From positions 124,001 to 188,000 of the forward strand of contig NZ_SJDL01000001.1 of NCBI RefSeq assembly GCF_004327985.1: DNA of 64,000 nt. Direction: 5' to 3'. This stretch comes from Marinobacter halodurans. GTDB taxonomy: Bacteria; Pseudomonadota; Gammaproteobacteria; Pseudomonadales; Oleiphilaceae. Numbering within the stretch: the stretch's first letter is position 1; each line of letters begins with the position of its first letter. The translations under genes and the position numbers were made by a program. This document shows positions 35,439 to 44,911 of the stretch, one piece after another. A model generated the notes under the pieces. That model was not told the DNA's origin. It saw nothing but the letters and a program-made list of their open reading frames with translations, and made no database searches.

Positions 35439-37928
35439 CTATCGATACCAGAGAATCAAACCGACCTCCAACGGCGCCTCCAGAACGCCGTGGGGGTCCC
35501 GGGGCACGATGCGCGGCGTGAAATCGTTAACCGGACGGACAGAGGGCACGTCGCAGACGTAATTGTAAGCCCCGACGGAGCCCACCAACTCGGCCGATCG
35601 CTCCATGGTGCAGGTAATGCTGCCGCCGTCATCGGCGTGGGCATAGAGTTCCACCTGAACCCAGTCCGGCGACATCAGCCCCAGGTGCACCTGCACCACA
35701 AACCGGTCGCCAGCCGGTCCCTCGTTGATCGCCAGGTTGCCGAACCGGATCGACGGCCATTGCCGGGTAAGCCCTTCCAGCCAGCCCGCCACCTCAGCCA
35801 CGCCCACCCGGTTCAGCTCTGCCAGCCGTCGGCCGGCGCGTTCGTAACACAGGAAAACGTATTCCCGCAGCATGCGATTAGCGGAATATTCGGCGGTCAG
35901 TGTGGCCATACTGGCTCGCATCGTGGCCAGCCATTGGCGTGGCAGGCCTTCCATGTCCTGGTCGTAGAAACGCGGAATGGCGTCGTTTTCAAGGCAGGTG
36001 TACAAGGCTTCGGCGTCCAGCGCGTCGTCCGCAATGTGTTCGGCACCAATCCCCCAGCCCACCTCCGGCGACCAGGCCTCGGCCCACCAGCCATCCAATT
36101 GCGACAGGTTCAGCCCGCCGTTGACCAGCACTTTCATGCCGCTGGTACCACAGGCTTCCCAAGAGGTCCGCGGCGTGTTGATCCAGACGTCAACGCCCTG
36201 CACCATCATCTCTGCAATCCGCAGGTCGTAGTCTTCCAGGAAAATGACACGCCCCGCCACGTCCTCCCGTTGCATGAAGGCGTGCCACCGCGCCAGCCGT
36301 TCCTTGCCGTCGATATCTTTCGGGTGCGCCTTCCCCGACAGGATCAGCTGTACCGGACGTGTCGGTTGGCTCAGCATGGCGGCAAATCGGTCCGGGTCCG
36401 TCAACAGCAGGTCGGGTCGTTTGTAGGCGGTAAAGCGGCGGGCAAAGCCGAGGGTGAGGACGTCGTCTTCAAGACGGTCGCCCGTGTCCATCGAAGCGCC
36501 CTGCCGGCCGCCCTGCTGACGCAACCGTTCCCGCACGAACGTCAGCAGCCGACTGCGATTTTTCACCCGCAACTGCCACAGGGCATGGTCGTCTACCGTT
36601 TGGATGGCCTCATCCAGGCCCACCATGGTGTGGCACCAGCGATGTTTACCGCACTGGCGGGTCCAGAGGTCGTCCGCCTCCGGCGAATCCCAGGAGGGCG
36701 TGTGGACGCCATTGGTGATGGCCAGGATCGGCACTTCGTCGTCCGGCCAACGGGGGAAAACCGGCCGCAGAATTTCCCGGGACACGGTCTGGTGCAGCTT
36801 GCTGACACAGGTGACGGCGCCCGCCAGTCGCAGGGACAGGAACGCCATGTTGAAGATACCATCACTGCCCTGAGCCGGCTGGCCCAGCCTGATCAGATCG
36901 TCCAGCGAGAGACCAAGAGGCTCCGTCAAGCCGGACAGGTACTTGCGGACGAGATCGACCGGAAATCGATCGAACCCCGCCGGCAGCGGGGTGTGCGTGG
37001 TAAAGATATTGCCGATACGAGTGGCCACCCGGGCCGCTTCAAAGCTGGTCTGATGCACCTCCCGGTATCGGCGCAGCCGTTCGAGCGCGGCAAATCCCGT
37101 ATGCCCTTCGTTCATGTGGCATACCGAAGCCTCGAAGCCGGCCGCTTCGAGCAGGCGCCAGCCGCCAATGCCCAGTAGCAGCTCCTGCTCCAGCCGCTTC
37201 TCGTCATCGCCGCCGTAGAGTTCGCTGGTGATCCCCCGGTCACCGGGATCGTTACGCGGATCATTGCTGTCTAGCAGCAACAGGCGACAGCGACCGACGG
37301 TCGCCTGCCAGGCCCTGAGGCGAACGGGGCGCCCGGGAAACTCGACGGTGATGTGGATCCACTGTCCTGCGTCGTCACGCAGGGGTGACAGGGGCAACAT
37401 GGACGGGTCGTTGTAGGGGAAGAACTCCAACTGGCGGCCGGTGCTGGTGATGCTCTGATGGAAATACCCCTGCTGGTAGAACAGACCAACGGCAACGACC
37501 GGAACGCCAAGATCGTGGGCGGATTTGAGAAGGTCGCCGGCCAGCACACCCAGCCCGCCCGAGTAGATGGGCAGCGACTCGGTGATACCGAATTCCATGG
37601 AGAAGAAAGCCACCGTGCCGAACGGTGTGCCCCGATACTCGGTTTCGAACCAGGTTTTCTGGGCTTGCTGGGCGGCATACTCGTCCAGCTGTTGCTGTAC
37701 CAGGGCCAGGAACTCCGCATCCCCGGCCAGCTGCTCCAGATGCTCGTCGGAAATGGAATGCAGGACGAGCCAGGCATTGCGCGTGCTGTGCCAGAGCGCC
37801 GGATCCATGGTGCGCCATATGGCGTCGCCGCTATGGTGCCAGGTCCATTGCAGGTCCAGAGCCAGCGCGGCCAGCGGGCTTAGCGGCGGTGGCAAATGTC
37901 GGGCCAGATAACTCTCAAGCGCCTTCAT
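35439..37928 (-). CDS. glgP: Alpha-glucan (glycogen) phosphorylase
   Basis: Cytosolic PLP enzyme of 829 residues that releases glucose-1-phosphate from glycogen. It belongs to the bacterial AGP type with the extra N-terminal domain (LESYLARHLPPPLSPLAALALDLQW). GGLGVLAGDLLKSAHDLG, NEGHTGFAALE, and the PLP-lysine motif SWEACGTSGMKVLVNGG are visible; the tail (730-829) is a beta-rich domain. The ATG at 37928 lies inside the end of the PilZ gene (14-base overlap), so translation is coupled. It is convergent with the esterase gene. Confidence 0.93.
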   Translation of the reverse strand: MKALESYLARHLPPPLSPLAALALDLQWTWHHSGDAIWRTMDPALWHSTRNAWLVLHSISDEHLEQLAGDAEFLALVQQQLDEYAAQQAQKTWFETEYRGTPFGTVAFFSMEFGITESLPIYSGGLGVLAGDLLKSAHDLGVPVVAVGLFYQQGYFHQSITSTGRQLEFFPYNDPSMLPLSPLRDDAGQWIHITVEFPGRPVRLRAWQATVGRCRLLLLDSNDPRNDPGDRGITSELYGGDDEKRLEQELLLGIGGWRLLEAAGFEASVCHMNEGHTGFAALERLRRYREVHQTSFEAARVATRIGNIFTTHTPLPAGFDRFPVDLVRKYLSGLTEPLGLSLDDLIRLGQPAQGSDGIFNMAFLSLRLAGAVTCVSKLHQTVSREILRPVFPRWPDDEVPILAITNGVHTPSWDSPEADDLWTRQCGKHRWCHTMVGLDEAIQTVDDHALWQLRVKNRSRLLTFVRERLRQQGGRQGASMDTGDRLEDDVLTLGFARRFTAYKRPDLLLTDPDRFAAMLSQPTRPVQLILSGKAHPKDIDGKERLARWHAFMQREDVAGRVIFLEDYDLRIAEMMVQGVDVWINTPRTSWEACGTSGMKVLVNGGLNLSQLDGWWAEAWSPEVGWGIGAEHIADDALDAEALYTCLENDAIPRFYDQDMEGLPRQWLATMRASMATLTAEYSANRMLREYVFLCYERAGRRLAELNRVGVAEVAGWLEGLTRQWPSIRFGNLAINEGPAGDRFVVQVHLGLMSPDWVQVELYAHADDGGSITCTMERSAELVGSVGAYNYVCDVPSVRPVNDFTPRIVPRDPHGVLEAPLEVGLILWYR

Positions 37929-38298
37929 AGCTGGCCGCACCAGCAGAATGCCCGGAGACAGCCCGCCGGTGCTCAGCCAGCCACCGCCGCAGCCTGGAGA
38001 CATCGTCCCGCTGCCGCGCCGTCATGGCATCGAACTCGACGGCAATGCCGTGATTCTCGACCCGGACCACCATGCCGTGGGAAATCCGGCAATAGCGCCG
38101 GGTTTTCTTCGAGGACTCATCGGGCGAGAGATATTGCAGCTCGACGGGCTGGTTGACCGCAAAGGTACCGGGCGGCATCGCGATGAAGAAGCCACTGCGG
38201 CCGAGATTGGCGGTGTGGGTGTTGTACTGGAACCCCCGACTGTCGATCAGGGTGACAGGTAGTCGGGCGGACAGACGAATGCCTTGACGATGATCCAT
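37915..38298 (-). CDS. PilZ domain protein, coupled to glgP
   Basis: Cytosolic protein of 127 residues consisting of one PilZ domain, a cyclic di-GMP receptor fold. The RxxxR motif is R8-LSA-R12; the second motif (D/N)xSxxG appears as N31-L-G-R-S-G36, with Ser replaced by Gly, so binding may be weaker. The ribosome site GGAGGTG is strong. It shares an mRNA and an overlapping junction with glgP, pointing to a link between c-di-GMP and glycogen breakdown. An FNR-type box precedes it. Confidence 0.85.
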   Translation of the reverse strand: MDHRQGIRLSARLPVTLIDSRGFQYNTHTANLGRSGFFIAMPPGTFAVNQPVELQYLSPDESSKKTRRYCRISHGMVVRVENHGIAVEFDAMTARQRDDVSRLRRWLAEHRRAVSGHSAGAASYEGA

Positions 38299-38346
38299 AA
38301 GTCACCTCCATTTAATTTATTTTCCGATGCCCTGACCGCGCGCTCA

Positions 38347-38360
38347 TTGACCCGGATCAG
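38347..38360 (-). promoter_or_regulatory. FNR/ANR-type box for pilZ-glgP
   Basis: TTGACCCGGATCAG, both half-sites intact except the last base. An AT-rich -10 candidate (ATAAAT/TAAATT on the minus strand, 38314-38320) lies at suitable distance before the PilZ gene. Confidence 0.75.
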
Positions 38361-38389
38361 ATTTTCGCTCTTCCAGACGGCACCCCGGA

Positions 38390-40072
38390 TTACTCTTCGT
38401 CGCCCAGCATGGTGTGCACGCCGGCGCCGCTGCGTGATCCCAGACTCACGGCCTGGAACAGGTGGGACGGCGGCGCCAGCCCGACCATCCGATAAAGCGC
38501 CTGTAACTGCTGGCGGAACAGGCGCTCGAAAGGCGTCACAGCGACCGCGTCGTGCCCTTCACCCATCCACCAGAACCAGTCCGAGCCTTCGCAGACCGCT
38601 AACTGCTTTTCGATCGCCCGGGCCTTGTCCGGGGGGAATTGACCGGCTTCGAGTAAAGGCCGCACCTGCCCGGCGGCTTCGGTCAGCAGCATCCAGGCCC
38701 GATTCTTGTCAGGGTGACCGATCCAGGTATCCAGTCGGCCGCCCACCCAACTGCCAGCGCGAAAATCCGGAATCGCCCCCACCACCGGGACGCTGACCAG
38801 TTCCCGGAAGAGAGAAAGCTGCAAACGCGGGTGGACGGCGAGCGCGCGATACAGCATCCGGGTGAAATGCCAGCCCCGGTCGGGATAGCTCGGCCAGGGG
38901 TTTTCTCCGTCCAGGAAGACCGTGATCACGCAGGGCGCCGGCCCCTGGTGGCCCTGCCCGATCGCTTCGAGCTGCTCGATAAAATGCGCGACGGCCGGCT
39001 CCGTTTCCCAGCCCTGGTATATGAAGCCGATCAGATCGGACAGGCCATCATCCCGGAAGAATCCCCTGAGCTCTCCGTCGGCGTGGCGAAAGACCCCATG
39101 AGTCGTGACGAGATCTGGCGCGCCTTCATGCGGCAGCACCCGGGCGCTGCTGGCAAACCAGGCGAAACCGGCCTTGGCCAGGCAGTCCAAGGCCGGCTGG
39201 CTGATCGCTGCCTCGGAGGGCCAGACGCCGCTGGGCCGGGTATCGAACACGGTGCGGAAAGTGTCCAATGCCGCGTTCAAGTGCCAGACCACCCGCGCCT
39301 CGCCGTCCGGATAGGCCGCCTCCGGCAACGTGATGTCCGGGATTGACTCCCGGGCACTGTCCAGATCCAGTAGCAGTGGCAGGATGGGATGCCCCCAAGG
39401 ATTCAGGCTCAGCTCGATCTGACCCCGCTCCGCCAGCCGACGATACCGGGGCAGCAAGCCGTCGAGGACGTCGGCAATCAGGCGGAAAAGTGCCCGGCGC
39501 TGCCGGAGATCGAATTGCCGTCCCTGGGCCATCAGTGAGCGCACCACGTCACTGTCCCGGTGCAAACTCTCACCACACCAGCCCAGATGCAGCCAGACGA
39601 GCAGGTCCGCCAGCAGCGACGGAGGCAGATAGGGCCGTCTTGCGGGATCCTCCAGGAACGTTCGGGCCAGCGCCAAGCCCGTGGCCGCGGCCGGCAAGGT
39701 ACGGGTGAGCCAGTCGGGGATCTGCTGGGCGCAAAAGGCCAGCAGTTCTGCGGCGTCGGTTGTAGCCGGATCCGGCAAGATTTCGGCGTATAGTGCATCC
39801 AGCAGGCGATCGTCCACCCGTTCGGCCGAGCCGGTGAGCACCGCCTGAAGGCGCCGGCTGTAGGTCAGTAACTGCTCCAGCAACACCGGCGAGAAATTGA
39901 TCACGACCCGGGCATGCTGATCTTCCTCCAGCCGGTGGATCAGGTCGCAATAGCCGCCGATGCCATGAAGGTAGCTCCAGGGCAGCACAAATGGACCGTC
40001 CTCCGGCAGGTTGTAGCCCGGTTGGTGCAGGTGCCAGCCGAGCACCACGCTGGCCTGCCAGTCAGAGGCCAC
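38390..40072 (-). CDS. Glycoside hydrolase family 57 protein
   Basis: Cytosolic protein of 560 residues. The GH57 opening motif GWHLHQPGYN is at about 10-19; IELSLNPWGHPILPLL, GVWPSEAAIS (nucleophile motif region) and VFLDGENPW follow in family order. GH57 enzymes include amylopullulanases, 4-alpha-glucanotransferases and branching enzymes; here it probably acts on glycogen, given its place next to glgC and glgP. The GTG at 40072 with AGGA upstream is chosen because the residues before it merely overlap glgC; it overlaps glgC by 11 bases. Confidence 0.86.
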   Translation of the reverse strand: MASDWQASVVLGWHLHQPGYNLPEDGPFVLPWSYLHGIGGYCDLIHRLEEDQHARVVINFSPVLLEQLLTYSRRLQAVLTGSAERVDDRLLDALYAEILPDPATTDAAELLAFCAQQIPDWLTRTLPAAATGLALARTFLEDPARRPYLPPSLLADLLVWLHLGWCGESLHRDSDVVRSLMAQGRQFDLRQRRALFRLIADVLDGLLPRYRRLAERGQIELSLNPWGHPILPLLLDLDSARESIPDITLPEAAYPDGEARVVWHLNAALDTFRTVFDTRPSGVWPSEAAISQPALDCLAKAGFAWFASSARVLPHEGAPDLVTTHGVFRHADGELRGFFRDDGLSDLIGFIYQGWETEPAVAHFIEQLEAIGQGHQGPAPCVITVFLDGENPWPSYPDRGWHFTRMLYRALAVHPRLQLSLFRELVSVPVVGAIPDFRAGSWVGGRLDTWIGHPDKNRAWMLLTEAAGQVRPLLEAGQFPPDKARAIEKQLAVCEGSDWFWWMGEGHDAVAVTPFERLFRQQLQALYRMVGLAPPSHLFQAVSLGSRSGAGVHTMLGDEE

Positions 40073-41333
40073 GGGGGTAATCCTGCCCCAGTCGCTCGGG
40101 CGTGACGACCACAATGCCACCGGGCGAGATGTGGAAATGCTGGGCATCGATAGCCGGGTCGATGCCGATGTGCATGCCGTCCGGAATCCGGCAGCCGCGG
40201 TCGATCATCGCGCGCCGTATGCAGCAGTGGCGACCGACGCTGACATCCGGGAACACCACGGTCTGTTCAATCTCCGAGCCGGGTGCGACCGTCGCGCGGG
40301 AGAACAGGACCGAACGTGACACCCGCCCGCCCTTAACCAGGCAACCACCGGCAACGATGGCGTCCTCGGCCACGCCACTGTAGCCGTCAGCAGTGACAAA
40401 ACGGGCGGCCGGCAGTTGCTCCTGGAACGTCCAGATGGGCCAACTGAAGTCGTAGAGATCCAGTTCCGGTGACGGTTCGGTGAGTTCCAGATTGGCCTGC
40501 CACAGGGAATCGACAGTGCCCACGTCCCGCCAGTAGGCCGAGCGCTTGCGAAACGGATCCCGGAACGGAAACGCCGCCACTTTGGCGTTTTCCACCATGG
40601 CGGGAATGATGTCCCGGCCGAAATCGTGGTGCGAGCCTTCCAGCCGGTGGTCCGCCAGGACCCGATCGCACAGGGCCTCGGTGCGAAACACGTAGATTCC
40701 CATGGACACCAGGGCCTTATCCGGCGTGCCGGGGATTGGACTCGGGTCGGCGGGCTTCTCCCGGAACGATTGCACCCGGCTGTTCGAGTCCACCGCCAGC
40801 ACCCCGAAACTGGACGCCTCGGCCAGGGGCACCTCCACACAGCCTACGGTGACGTCGGCGTTGTTCTCCACATGAAACGCCAGCATGGTGCCGTAATCCA
40901 TTTTGTAGATGTGGTCGCCGGCAAGGATCAGGATAAACGCCGGCCGGTGGCTGCGGATGATGTCGAGGTTCTGTAACACCGCGTCGGCGGTGCCGGCATA
41001 CCAGGCCGCCTCGATCCGCTGCTGGGCCGGCAGCAGCTCCACGAACTCCCCCAGTTCTCCCCGCAGGAAGCCCCAGCCACGCTGGATATGACGGATCAGG
41101 GAATGCGACTTGTACTGGGTAACCACCCCGATCTGGCGAACGCCGGAGTTCACACAATTGGAGAGCGCGAAATCAATAATCCGGAATTTGCCGCCGAACG
41201 GCACGGCCGGTTTGGCACGCCAGTCCGTCAGATCCCGCAACCGCGAACCGCGACCGCCGGCCAGGATCAGAGCCAGGGTCTGGCGGGTCAGCCGGCTGAC
41301 ATAACGGGCCGTGGACAGGGACTGGTGGTTCAT
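40062..41333 (-). CDS. glgC: Glucose-1-phosphate adenylyltransferase
   Basis: Cytosolic enzyme of 423 residues making ADP-glucose from ATP and glucose-1-phosphate, the first step of glycogen synthesis. Visible are [17 protein letters not shown] (P-loop-like), [36 protein letters not shown], and the left-handed beta-helix domain at the C-terminus. Start 41333 gives the family N-terminus. The gene is divergent from glgBA, with a 148-base control region. Confidence 0.94.
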   Translation of the reverse strand: MNHQSLSTARYVSRLTRQTLALILAGGRGSRLRDLTDWRAKPAVPFGGKFRIIDFALSNCVNSGVRQIGVVTQYKSHSLIRHIQRGWGFLRGELGEFVELLPAQQRIEAAWYAGTADAVLQNLDIIRSHRPAFILILAGDHIYKMDYGTMLAFHVENNADVTVGCVEVPLAEASSFGVLAVDSNSRVQSFREKPADPSPIPGTPDKALVSMGIYVFRTEALCDRVLADHRLEGSHHDFGRDIIPAMVENAKVAAFPFRDPFRKRSAYWRDVGTVDSLWQANLELTEPSPELDLYDFSWPIWTFQEQLPAARFVTADGYSGVAEDAIVAGGCLVKGGRVSRSVLFSRATVAPGSEIEQTVVFPDVSVGRHCCIRRAMIDRGCRIPDGMHIGIDPAIDAQHFHISPGGIVVVTPERLGQDYPRGL

Positions 41334-41395
41334 CGTCGATTCCCGCGCGTTTCCTGCAACTCCTTCCAACGCTATCAGGGCAATCTGGAAAAAGT

Positions 41396-41409
41396 TTGCT
41401 CCAGATCAG
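41396..41409. promoter_or_regulatory. Weak FNR-like box within a TTTGCT/AGCAAA inverted repeat
   Basis: TTGCTCCAGATCAG departs from the FNR consensus at two key positions, but it is embedded in the inverted repeat TTTGCT-N7-AGCAAA (41395-41413) between glgC and glgB. It could be an FNR site or another operator for both glycogen units. Confidence 0.35.
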
Positions 41410-41481
41410 CAAATGCCGTTTCTCATGTGTGCTCAATAAGCAACAGAACCTCTGGAAACCGCCCATGCAGGACGCCACAGA

Positions 41482-43440
41482 ATGATTGCTGAAAACCACA
41501 CCGCGACCCAGTCGCTGACACTGTCCCGGGAGTCTCTTCAAGCGTTTGCCGAAGGCCGGACCTGGCAGGTGCAGTCGCTGCTGGGCGCCCACAGCCGGAT
41601 GGTGGAAGGGCAGCCCATGATCCGCTTCTCGGTCTGGGCCCCGCATGCGAAGGCGGTCAGTGTGGTGGGGGACTTCAACGGCTGGCAGCAAGCCACCGAT
41701 CCCCTGACGCCGATCGGGGATTCGGGCATCTGGTGTGCCGTGTCCGCGGCGGCCACCCCCGGCCAGCGCTACAAGTTCGCCATCACCGGCGCCGACGGCG
41801 AAACCACCTTGCGGGCCGATCCCTGTGGTCTCCTGTTCGAGATGCGGCCAGCCAATGCGTCGGTGATCAGCGATGAGGATCGCCCTTACCGCTGGCAAGA
41901 CCACGACTGGCTGGCACAACGCGACCGGATCGACTGGCAGCGCGCGCCCCTGGCCATCTATGAGGTCCACGCCGGATCGTGGCGCCGGCACTTCAATGGT
42001 CACTGGTACACCTACCGCGAACTGGCCTATGCGCTGGTGCCCTATGTCCGCTCACTGGGCTTCACGCACATCGAGCTGATGCCGTTGAATGAATACCCCC
42101 TGGACGAATCCTGGGGCTACCAGTCCACCGGCTATTTCGCCCCCACCAGTCGCTACGGCAGCCCGGACGACTTGCGCTTCCTGGTGGACTACTGCCACCA
42201 GAGCGGCCTCGGCGTGATCCTCGATTGGGTGCCCGGCCATTTCCCCACCGATCGTCACGCTCTGGCGCTGTTCGACGGCGCGCCGCTCTATGAACAGGGC
42301 GACCCGGTCCATCAGCTGCATCCCCAATGGGGCACGCTGAATTTTGATTACAGCCGTCCGCAGGTGCGGGATTTTCTGGTCTCCAGCGCGCTCCACTGGC
42401 TCAGCGATTTCCACATGGACGGCCTGCGGGTCGATGCCGTTGCCTCCATGCTTTACCTGGACTTCAGCCGGGGCCCCGGGCAATGGCACCCCAACCGGGA
42501 GGGCGGCAATGAAAACCTGGACGCGATCGTGTTCCTGCGGACCCTGAACGAGCAATGCCAGCGCCGACACCCGGGCGCGCTGATCATCGCCGAGGACTCC
42601 ACCGACTGGTCCGGCGTCACCTACCCCGTCGACGACGGCGGGCTCGGCTTCCAGTTCAAGTGGAACCTGGGCTGGATGAACGACACCCTGCGCTACCTGG
42701 CACTGGATCCCGTCTACCGCAGCTTTCATCACAACCTGCTCACGTTCGGCCTGCTCTACGCCTTCAGCGAGCATTTCGTGCTGCCGTTGTCCCACGACGA
42801 GGTCGTTCATGAAAAAGCCAGCCTGGTCAGCAAAATGCCCGGCGATACCTGGCAAAAACTCGCTAATCTGAGGCTGCTCTTTCTCTTCATGTACGGCTAC
42901 CCCGGCGCCAAATTGCTGTTCATGGGGAACGAGTTTGCCCAGACTGCAGAATGGAATGCCCTCGACGAACTGGACTGGCAGGCCTTGCGACACGGGGAGG
43001 GCCAAGGCGTCCGCAACCTGGTGCGCGATCTGAACGATCTCTATCGCCGCAGCCCGCCGCTCTGGCCCAATGACCGGACATCCCACAGTTTCCAGTGGCT
43101 GGATTGTCACGACAATCGCCATTCGGTGGTCAGTTTCGTGCGCCAGGACGCGACGGAGCACCTGGTCTTTGTCCTCAACTTCACCCCGGTGCCCCGGCAG
43201 AATTACCGCATCAGCATGCCCTCGATGGCCCGCTACGCGGAGTGTTTGAACACGGATTCCCATCATTATGGCGGCTCGAACCTGGGCAACCCGCTTCCCC
43301 TGACACCGCAACCGGTGCCCTGGATGGGGCTGCCCCAGTCCGTGACCCTGACCCTGCCCCCGCTGGGCGGTGTGGTGCTGAAGCCGCTGCGCGATCATCA
43401 CCCGACGGATGCCGATGAAAATTCTGCAGATCACCTCTGA
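41482..43440 (+). CDS. glgB: 1,4-alpha-glucan branching enzyme
   Basis: Cytosolic GH13 enzyme of 652 residues introducing alpha-1,6 branches in glycogen. It lacks the first N-terminal domain of E. coli-type enzymes (about 730 residues) and starts near the CBM48 module (about 40-130). Catalytic motifs are present: DGLRVDAVASML (nucleophile Asp), IIAEDSTDW (acid Glu), LPLSHDEVVH. Divergent from glgC; its 3' end overlaps glgA. Confidence 0.94.
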   Translation: MIAENHTATQSLTLSRESLQAFAEGRTWQVQSLLGAHSRMVEGQPMIRFSVWAPHAKAVSVVGDFNGWQQATDPLTPIGDSGIWCAVSAAATPGQRYKFAITGADGETTLRADPCGLLFEMRPANASVISDEDRPYRWQDHDWLAQRDRIDWQRAPLAIYEVHAGSWRRHFNGHWYTYRELAYALVPYVRSLGFTHIELMPLNEYPLDESWGYQSTGYFAPTSRYGSPDDLRFLVDYCHQSGLGVILDWVPGHFPTDRHALALFDGAPLYEQGDPVHQLHPQWGTLNFDYSRPQVRDFLVSSALHWLSDFHMDGLRVDAVASMLYLDFSRGPGQWHPNREGGNENLDAIVFLRTLNEQCQRRHPGALIIAEDSTDWSGVTYPVDDGGLGFQFKWNLGWMNDTLRYLALDPVYRSFHHNLLTFGLLYAFSEHFVLPLSHDEVVHEKASLVSKMPGDTWQKLANLRLLFLFMYGYPGAKLLFMGNEFAQTAEWNALDELDWQALRHGEGQGVRNLVRDLNDLYRRSPPLWPNDRTSHSFQWLDCHDNRHSVVSFVRQDATEHLVFVLNFTPVPRQNYRISMPSMARYAECLNTDSHHYGGSNLGNPLPLTPQPVPWMGLPQSVTLTLPPLGGVVLKPLRDHHPTDADENSADHL

Positions 43441-44911
43441 GCTGCCCCAATTGGCACAAGTGGGCGGGCTGGCCGATATGGTGGACGGCCTCAGCCGCGG
43501 TCTGGTGCGCAACGGCCACGACGTGGCCTGCCTGCTGCCGGCGTATCCGGCAACCCTGGCCGCGCATGGCCCGGCCAACGATGACCTGACCACCCGCTTC
43601 CTGCTGGACGGAGAGTCGGTCACGCTCATCCACAAAGCGCCCTCACCCGGCGATCCGGTGGTTCTGTTAGCGGCCCATCCGTTGCTGTCCCGCGTTCCGG
43701 GGGCCGATGGCCAGTCGGCCGGCGGTGACGGCGTCTATCGTCTCGGACCGGGAGACGACGACCGGGCCAGTGCCATCCGTTTTGCGCTGTTCTGCCGGAT
43801 CGCCGTGTTGATCGCGGAAAACCAGTGCGGGCTGAACTGGCAGCCGGAAATCATTCACTCCCACGACTGGCCCACGGCGCTGGTCAACGCCCTGCTGGCC
43901 CGTCGGCAGAGCCCGGTCGCCCGGATCTTCACGATCCACAACCTGGGCTACCGTGGCCTGATCGATCGCCCGACCTTCGATCAGCTCCAGCTCAGTGCTG
44001 ACTTCTGGCAACCGTCGGAACTGGAATTCCATGGCCAGTGCGCCCTGATCAAGGCAGGGCTGATCCATGCCCATCAGGTGACGGCGGTCAGCCCTACCTA
44101 CACCCGCGAAATGGCCACACCGGAGCATGGCCAGGGGCTCGATGGACTGATCCGCTACCTTGGCGACAAGCTGACCGGCGTTCTCAACGGCATCGACATC
44201 GACCGCTGGAATCCGGCGGCGGATCCACACCTGCCCTTTGATTACTCGCCCACCCAGCCATTCGGAAAGACGCTCTGTAAAACCACCCTGAAGGCCTGGC
44301 TCGAACTCGACAGCCCGGACGACAGACCGCTGATCGGTTTCATCGGGCGGCTGGTGGACCAGAAAGGAATCGACCTGCTGATTGGCGCGGCGCCGACGCT
44401 GTTGGAGCGCGGCTGTGACCTGGTGGTTCTGGGTAGCGGTCAGCCGGATTACGAGCACCAGCTCCGGCAGTTGGCTCACCAGTACGCGGCGGACATGGTC
44501 GTCCACATTGGCTTCGATGCCGCCCTCGCCCACCAGATCCTGGCGGCAGCCGATGTGCTTTTGGTGCCGTCCCGCTTCGAGCCCTGCGGCCTGGTGCAGA
44601 TGTACGCGATGCGCTACGGCACGGTGCCCGTGGCCCGACGCACCGGTGGATTGGCCGACAGCATCAGTGACCCCGCAGACGCGTCAGGCGGGCAACAGAC
44701 CGGCTTCCTGTTCGAAGGCAACGAGCCCGGCGCCCTGATCCATGCCGTCGACCGGGCCCTGACCCTGTATCACCAGCGTGAGGCCTGGGAAGACCTGCGC
44801 AATGAGCTGATGACGGTCGACTGGTCCTGGACGCGTCCTGTGGAAGCGTACGAGCGGATCTACCGACGTGCCCTGCACCAGGCCGCCACGAACGGCACTA
44901 CGACGTCTTAG
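43415..44911 (+). CDS. glgA: Glycogen synthase (ADP-glucose type)
   Basis: GT5 glycosyltransferase of 498 residues elongating glycogen from ADP-glucose. It has VGGLADMVDGLSRGLVRNGHDV near the N-terminus, FTIHNLGYRGLI, NGIDIDRWNPAADPHL, GFIGRLVDQKGIDLL and the C-terminal SRFEPCGLVQMYAMRYGTVPVARRTGG. The KxGG motif near residue 15 that contacts ADP-glucose reads QVGG, so the Lys is replaced. The rest is intact. It overlaps glgB by 26 bases and the phosphoribosyltransferase 3' end by 14. Confidence 0.92.
   Translation: MKILQITSELPQLAQVGGLADMVDGLSRGLVRNGHDVACLLPAYPATLAAHGPANDDLTTRFLLDGESVTLIHKAPSPGDPVVLLAAHPLLSRVPGADGQSAGGDGVYRLGPGDDDRASAIRFALFCRIAVLIAENQCGLNWQPEIIHSHDWPTALVNALLARRQSPVARIFTIHNLGYRGLIDRPTFDQLQLSADFWQPSELEFHGQCALIKAGLIHAHQVTAVSPTYTREMATPEHGQGLDGLIRYLGDKLTGVLNGIDIDRWNPAADPHLPFDYSPTQPFGKTLCKTTLKAWLELDSPDDRPLIGFIGRLVDQKGIDLLIGAAPTLLERGCDLVVLGSGQPDYEHQLRQLAHQYAADMVVHIGFDAALAHQILAAADVLLVPSRFEPCGLVQMYAMRYGTVPVARRTGGLADSISDPADASGGQQTGFLFEGNEPGALIHAVDRALTLYHQREAWEDLRNELMTVDWSWTRPVEAYERIYRRALHQAATNGTTTS

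Noticed and set aside
35490-37178. 562-codon open frame antisense to glgP
   Set aside because: glgP has full motifs on the other strand; the antisense frame shows no domain or ribosome site.
41395-41413. TTTGCT-N7-AGCAAA as a firm FNR site
   Set aside because: Two departures from the FNR half-sites; kept only as a weak regulatory candidate.
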